DNA from: Echinarachnius parma
Taxonomy: Eukaryota; Echinodermata; Echinoidea; Clypeasteroida; Echinarachniidae
Reading direction: 5' to 3'
DNA: 64,000 nt
Assembly: GCA_037951105.1 (NCBI GenBank)
Contig: JBAMJV010008865.1
Location: 46,425-110,424 of the forward strand
The notes under the pieces are model-generated. The model ran no database searches. It was not told where the DNA came from and worked only from the letters and a program-made list of their open reading frames with translations. Every line of letters begins with the position of its first letter. Position 1 is the first letter of the stretch. The translations under genes were made by a program, and so were the position numbers. This document shows, piece by piece, positions 61,501 through 64,000 of this stretch.

Positions 61501-63984
61501 CTGCAATGTGTATCGGTATATAATAGATGCCCATATCACTTTAGGAAAAACATTATAAAGTTAATGGATCGCTGAAATATTACCACACTATTTGTGGAAC
61601 ATGACCACTAAAATCAACAATATATGCAAGCTCAGTTATTAATTAGGCCCTTTCTTCATCATACAACTACTAAAACAGTTGAAGTAGATATTTTCCTGAA
61701 GAATTTATACTTACACTAACCAATAAACTATGACATGGAATTTACAACAAAACTATTAAAACAAACTTTTTCTAAACCACGATTGTAAATATGTTTATTA
61801 AATTCATTCCTTCTCCGAGGCTATTAAACCAACCTTATTTTCCTTATTCCTTTTGTCTGCACTGGTGTCTCTGCTTTTCTTGTCGTCATCTTTCTTGGGC
61901 CTCGGAGGCTTCTCTGATCCGCCCTTGTCTCCATTGAGGACCTTCTTCACCGAATCTGTGCTATCCATCTGGGAGGGGGGAGGGGGGGGGGGGGGGGATG
62001 TGAGCAAAACAGTGAAGAAAATACATGGAGGCTCAGTGCAATTTAGTCCTCGAAATGGTGAAAACAGCCCCCCAAAATCATAAAAGAGCTCCTGTAAATT
62101 TGCTTGTAGAGTTCAATGCAAAATCAATTCTAGAGTGCAGACGAGTTTGAAAAGTAGCCCCTGAAATTTTATTTTATTTTTTATAAATTTTTTATAAATG
62201 TTATTAATTTATTTTTTAAATCCCCCCCCCCCCCCCCGGTGCGAATACATCTCAAAACAATACAGTTTATTGTTTTCTAGCATCCACCTACGTAATACAT
62301 ATTTAACTAATTTAGCAAACTAATCTTGATTCCCTTGAGAGCAACCTGCATTTTATTCAGATCCATAAATCAATTAAAACATCACCTGAACAACATCTAG
62401 GTATACATCTTTTGCAGTGAACAAATATAATAGATCTTCAACAAGATCTTCAGCCTCCAAAATGAAGTACGAAGTCACAGTTCATTGGGAATTACATAGA
62501 GTACTTTTTCATAGCACAGGAAGGTTTGAAAAGCAGCCCTAAAATACATTTGTCATTTTTGTATTTTATTTTGTATTTATTTATTTATTTTATTTTATTA
62601 TTATTATTTTTTTATTTTTTTATTTTTTTTTGTTATTATTATTTTCATTTTATTTTAGGGGGGGAGGCTACACCTTTGTAAAAATGCAAATACACTGTAT
62701 TCTCTTATTGTTATTATTTTACAATAATACGCTCTTTAAAATTACCTTTTTTGATAACGCTGTAGCTAGGGTTTGTAATAATTCATTAGTCTTCTCTGGT
62801 TCGTGTCCTGCAACAATTTTTGATGGCCGTACTGATAACGCCTTGCCTGTCACCATGCCTGTTGTGTTGGGGAAGACAAAGGTAGGAAGAAATCATCTAA
62901 ATTGGCCTTAGATTGTGAAACTTCTTTACACCATTTTATGGATTTTATGTAAACTCGGCTACATTGACTTACATTTTATTAGGTTCATTGAAAATACTGT
63001 ACACACAAATAGACTTCAAAGCAACCCTGAATATTTCATAATTTATAGATAAGAAAAATACAAAAAGCCAACAGAATTAATAACCCTTGACTGATACTCA
63101 CAAACAACATCTACAACTTTCTGCAGGAGTGCAACTTTGGCATCTTTGTCCTGTTAAAAAAAAAAGATACAATTATAAGATTAAAACATGAATACTGTGT
63201 ATGATAGATAATTATTTCTTCAATTTAAAAATGAATTATCATTGCAATACAAATATTGCAGTTTATTTTCGCACAGATAAATTAATGGTAAATCACATGC
63301 TTTGTAATTGTTTATGATATGCTATGACCTAACTATGAATTACATTGAAAATAAGTAGCTAAATGCCACTGTCACTAATTATGATCATACAATTTACAAA
63401 CCTCTGTCATCCAACAGATGCTAAGATCGATTCAGACAGAATGTATTGCAATCTGTCTATAGGCCTATTAAGCCACGTTTTATGTATTTAAAACAAATAT
63501 TTAATACAAAGATATGCATCGATTTGTAATTGAATTCTTTTGTTCAAGGGGATGACATATTGTCTCACCCCACCCCTGATGAAAAGAAATTCTGTATATC
63601 GATGACCATGATATCCCTGTCCCCATACAATAATAGTAACAACAATCTTGCATAAATTTGTATTTGTTATGACTTATGAGTATACTAATTTCAGTTCTGG
63701 TGGGGATTTGAAGTACATTACTTAATCTTTGTTTAACTATATATTTCAGTGAAATTATTTACCTGTTAGCTATTACTTTACAACTGGTATAGACCTGTCA
63801 TTGACTATTGCTCAGGGGGATGATCTATTCACCCCCCCCCCCCCCCCCCCAATCCCCCTTAACAAAATAACTTCCTGCATAACTATGCCAGTGTACTCTA
63901 AAGACCTGTACTTACTTTCACATTTGTAGAATCCATTTCTGCTTCTGTGAAAAGGCCTTTCATGAAGCCTGTAGTTCTGATCAC
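43341..63984 (-). CDS. TRAF3IP1: TRAF3-interacting protein 1 / intraflagellar transport protein 54 (5' end off window)
   Basis: Exons in coding order: 63916-63984, 63102-63150, 62746-62858, 61834-61968, 60825-61223, 59864-59917, 54518-54596, 51858-51875, 48427-48538, 47228-47308, 46787-46904, 45882-45986, 44522-44745, 43341-43500. All are GT-AG and in phase, giving about 571 residues; roughly 40 N-terminal residues are missing. The protein is an IFT-B subunit binding microtubules/tubulin in cilia. Visible: the end of the calponin-homology-like domain ([41 protein letters not shown]), a long Lys/Arg/Asp/Glu-rich region, [15 protein letters not shown] and [11 protein letters not shown] linkers, and a C-terminal coiled coil ([47 protein letters not shown]). 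Vertebrate proteins are about 690 residues; the acidic/basic middle is shorter here. Confidence 0.95.
43738..44140. repeat. Foldback (long palindrome) in the last TRAF3IP1 intron
   Basis: Two ~190-bp arms around a 2-base centre at 43940-43941. The inner 37 bases of each arm (from CAATGGGCAATCAGTGTTAT) are perfect; the outer parts, with CATATCTCAGCCAATACGTA and GTCCAAATACCGAAAATCAA, are slightly diverged. Confidence 0.85.
44278..44510. mobile_element. MITE with GTCAGATATCAACGGAT termini
   Basis: GGCCCAGTCAGATATCAACGGAT-like left end (positions 44281-44303) mirrored by ATCCGTTGATATGTGACCGG at the right. No clear target duplication. Confidence 0.65.
44522..44745 (-). CDS. TRAF3IP1: TRAF3IP1 exon, coiled coil core
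   Basis: 224 nt, phase 0 to 2. Encodes [20 protein letters not shown], then [20 protein letters not shown] and [20 protein letters not shown], the most conserved C-terminal block. It is the intact parent of the decayed copies at 45108-45812. Confidence 0.95.
44784..45043. mobile_element. Unclassified insertion with 13-bp target duplication
   Basis: CATGGTTTATATC occurs at 44771-44783 and 45044-45056. The insert shares about 105 bases with 11968-12085 in reverse. It interrupts the sequence between the intact exon and the first decayed exon copy. A 13-bp duplication suggests retrotransposition, but no tail was seen. Confidence 0.65.
45108..45812 (-). pseudogene. Five decayed tandem copies of the 5' half of a TRAF3IP1 exon
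   Basis: Copies at about 45108-45204, 45283-45379, 45458-45556, 45606-45704 and 45768-45812 repeat the acceptor and first ~95 bases of exon 44522-44745. Copy 1 has a 1-base insertion, copy 2 a 1-base deletion, copy 3 a stop (HKE then TGA), and copies 4 and 5 are increasingly short and diverged. Period is about 150-175 bases including ~75 bases of intron. None has the second half of the exon or a good donor. Confidence 0.88.
45882..45986 (-). CDS. TRAF3IP1: TRAF3IP1 exon, [13 protein letters not shown] block
   Basis: 105 nt in phase 0, using the ATGCAG acceptor; the CTACAG six bases downstream would be out of phase. Donor GTAGGT. Start of the C-terminal coiled coil. Confidence 0.92.
46787..46904 (-). 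CDS. TRAF3IP1: TRAF3IP1 exon, acidic linker
   Basis: 118 nt, phase 2 to 0. Encodes [20 protein letters not shown] and [16 protein letters not shown], matching the vertebrate SNVI and FVVE motifs. Confidence 0.93.
47228..47308 (-). CDS. TRAF3IP1: TRAF3IP1 exon, proline/arginine linker
   Basis: 81 nt, phase 2 to 2. Encodes [20 protein letters not shown], which is nearly the vertebrate [15 protein letters not shown] motif. Confidence 0.93.
47557..48113. mobile_element. Decayed MITE with CCTGTAAAGTGTC termini
   Basis: AGTGATACCTGTAAAGTGTC at the left and GACACTTTACAGGAATGACT at the right. TTAA precedes the left end and TTAC follows the right. The frame at 47759-48037 inside has no family features. 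Confidence 0.6.
48427..48538 (-). CDS. TRAF3IP1: TRAF3IP1 exon, Ser/Lys linker
   Basis: 112 nt, phase 1 to 2, CCCCAG acceptor and GTGAGA donor. Encodes [19 protein letters not shown] and [15 protein letters not shown]. Poorly conserved linker, accepted on splice sites and phase. Confidence 0.85.
48684..48707. repeat. (AC)n microsatellite
   Basis: Twelve AC units in a TRAF3IP1 intron. A shorter AC run is at 48858-48870. Confidence 0.9.
48993..49296. mobile_element. 304-bp hAT-type MITE with 8-bp target duplication
   Basis: TAAGGCTGTTGACGAG at the left, GAAATCGACAGCCTTA at the right, ACAATTGG at 48985-48992 and 49297-49304. Interior rich in CCCGGGTACCCGGG-type palindromes. Confidence 0.85.
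49918..50408. repeat. Composite foldback with a 20-bp tandem array
   Basis: 49918-50079 is an inverted repeat (ATGATGCGCA...; arms with GGTCGGTAGGAATTGTTTGC). 50080-50408 is bounded by TGTTTTATAGAATGGG and its reverse complement. Inside the latter, about nine units of TTTTTACCGGACGCATGAAA run from 50142 to 50320. Confidence 0.8.
51858..51875 (-). CDS. TRAF3IP1: TRAF3IP1 18-nt microexon
   Basis: Encodes (D)SDAEG, phase 1 to 1, flanked by ACAACAG and GTATGA. It keeps frame whether or not it is included. Supported by splice sites and phase only. Confidence 0.6.
52418..53420. mobile_element. Tandem-repeat element with terminal GCCTCCG hairpin
   Basis: Left end AATTATGCCTCCGC after a GACTGCGCGCAGTC palindrome; right end a hairpin ATGCCTCCGGCC-ACTTCG-TTGGCGGAGGCAT. 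The interior has about five ~152-bp units, each with GTGACCTTGACCTTTGACC and GGTTCTTGAGATATCG. Similar architecture to the array at 26089-27353/35045-35217. Confidence 0.75.
53469..53539 (+). tRNA. tRNA-Thr(AGT)-like sequence, probably a pseudogene or SINE head
   Basis: TAGCTCAGTGGGTAGAGCA (D arm and A box), anticodon loop TCTAGTAA, and GGGCTCGAATCC (B box). The anticodon stem has mismatches (CTGGT against TCTGG), and the acceptor stem does not pair (GGCTCCT against GAAACCA), so a functional tRNA is unlikely. Confidence 0.45.
53745..54025 (-). mobile_element. tRNA-derived SINE with 14-bp target duplication
   Basis: GTATTATGCTAAGT flanks it at 53731-53744 and 54026-54039. On the minus strand it starts with a tRNA-like head (GGTGGCTTAGCGGTTAGAG, anticodon-like CAT, B box GGTTCGAACCC), followed by a ~200-bp body and a TTTAACTTTAACT tail. 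281 bp. Confidence 0.88.
54518..54596 (-). CDS. TRAF3IP1: TRAF3IP1 exon, IPRPSSA linker
   Basis: 79 nt, phase 0 to 1, TATTACAG acceptor and GTAAGA donor. Encodes [20 protein letters not shown], corresponding to the vertebrate RRIPRPGSA region. Confidence 0.85.
54597..54960. repeat. Two-copy ~185-bp tandem repeat beside a TRAF3IP1 exon
   Basis: Starts at the exon's acceptor (TTCATTCTGTAATAGAAAAA) and repeats from about 54755 (TCATTCTGAATAGGAAAAAG). Both copies carry AATTAATATAGCGCCTAATT-like and CAATCACATTTTGAAAAGCT segments. Confidence 0.75.
55240..56110. repeat. Degenerate tandem array, six to seven units
   Basis: Recurring GTAACTGCAACATCTGTAAT and CTTGTTAGTAGCCCA segments at roughly 120-160-bp spacing in a TRAF3IP1 intron. 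On the minus strand each unit contains TTTTCCATTACAG, which looks like a splice acceptor, but no coding continuation follows. Confidence 0.65.
56111..59863. other. TRAF3IP1 intron, no additional exon found
   Basis: AT-rich intron. Contains ATAA-type simple repeats at 58820-58975 and a (GGAT)n run at 58980-59006. CAGCATGGAGGCTGCCAT at 57660 recurs inverted at 57866, forming arms of a ~230-bp inverted repeat. Confidence 0.5.
59864..59917 (-). CDS. TRAF3IP1: TRAF3IP1 exon, charged region end
   Basis: 54 nt in phase 0, AACAG acceptor and GTGAGT donor. Encodes [18 protein letters not shown]. Confidence 0.85.
60825..61223 (-). CDS. TRAF3IP1: TRAF3IP1 exon, Lys/Arg/Asp/Glu-rich region
   Basis: 399 nt in phase 0, TTTGCAG acceptor and GTAAGT donor. 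133 residues of RD/KD/KE-rich sequence with short internal repeats (KDRDRSG twice; [10 protein letters not shown] twice). This matches the charged middle region of the family, which binds microtubules in vertebrates. The long plus-strand frames opposite it are shadows. Confidence 0.93.
61834..61968 (-). CDS. TRAF3IP1: TRAF3IP1 exon after the CH-like domain
   Basis: 135 nt in phase 0. Encodes [20 protein letters not shown] and a basic tail ending KENK. The polypyrimidine tract before it is an extreme C-run (61970-61996 on this strand as G). Confidence 0.9.
62746..62858 (-). CDS. TRAF3IP1: TRAF3IP1 exon, CH-like domain end
   Basis: 113 nt, phase 1 to 0. Encodes [20 protein letters not shown] and [17 protein letters not shown], the family's signature AGHEPE-TNELLQ motif. 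Confidence 0.95.
63102..63150 (-). CDS. TRAF3IP1: TRAF3IP1 exon, CH-like domain
   Basis: 49 nt, phase 0 to 1. Encodes [16 protein letters not shown]. Confidence 0.93.
63916..63984 (-). CDS. TRAF3IP1: TRAF3IP1 exon (second of the gene)
   Basis: 69 nt in phase 0, CTACAG acceptor and GTAAGT donor. Encodes [19 protein letters not shown] then TNVK. The first exon, with the start codon, lies beyond the window. Confidence 0.95.
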
Positions 63985-64000
63985 CTGTAGAAAGTAAACA

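Overview
This is animal nuclear DNA. It is AT-rich, has long introns, and is crowded with transposons and simple repeats. The gene content and repeat style suggest a marine invertebrate; I cannot fix the phylum from sequence alone. I see no rRNA, CRISPR or operon structure.

Three host genes are supported, all on the minus strand. (1) 43341 to beyond 64000 is TRAF3IP1 (IFT54), an intraflagellar-transport protein. Fourteen exons join in phase, and only the first exon is off the window. (2) 23154-35972 is GATAD1, complete in four exons, with an 11 kb first intron full of transposons. (3) 12387-17801 is an unrecognised immunoglobulin-domain gene: part of a signal peptide, a V-like Ig domain split over three exons, and tandem phase 1-1 exons for an unknown cysteine-containing module.

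1-11351 is a transposon graveyard. A dead I-group non-LTR retrotransposon (endonuclease, reverse transcriptase, RNase H) is interrupted by a dead CR1/L2-group element (about 1490-6084), by hAT-type elements with intact 8-bp target duplications (6188-6914; 4194-5364 inside the CR1/L2 element; 8335-10422 inside a TTAA-flanked MITE at 8209-10710) and by that MITE itself. The layers can be put in order of age. The rest holds many more MITEs, a SINE with a 14-bp target duplication, ~150-bp tandem arrays, and a 7.7 kb element with long terminal inverted repeats in GATAD1 intron 1.

The most interesting signal is at 16867-17665. An intron of the Ig gene coincides almost exactly with a 791-bp terminal-inverted-repeat element flanked by TCCT (AGGA on the coding strand). 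The 3' splice AG comes from the target duplication and the 5' splice site from the element's own reiterated subterminal motif, with a net in-frame gain of seven codons. That is the signature of an introner (transposon-made intron). A larger relative with the same terminus and its own version of the motif lies at 30654-32231.

A second theme is local tandem duplication of exon edges. Decayed partial copies lie beside exons of all three genes (22590-23330, 42925-43330, 45108-45812, 54597-54960, 12387-13516).
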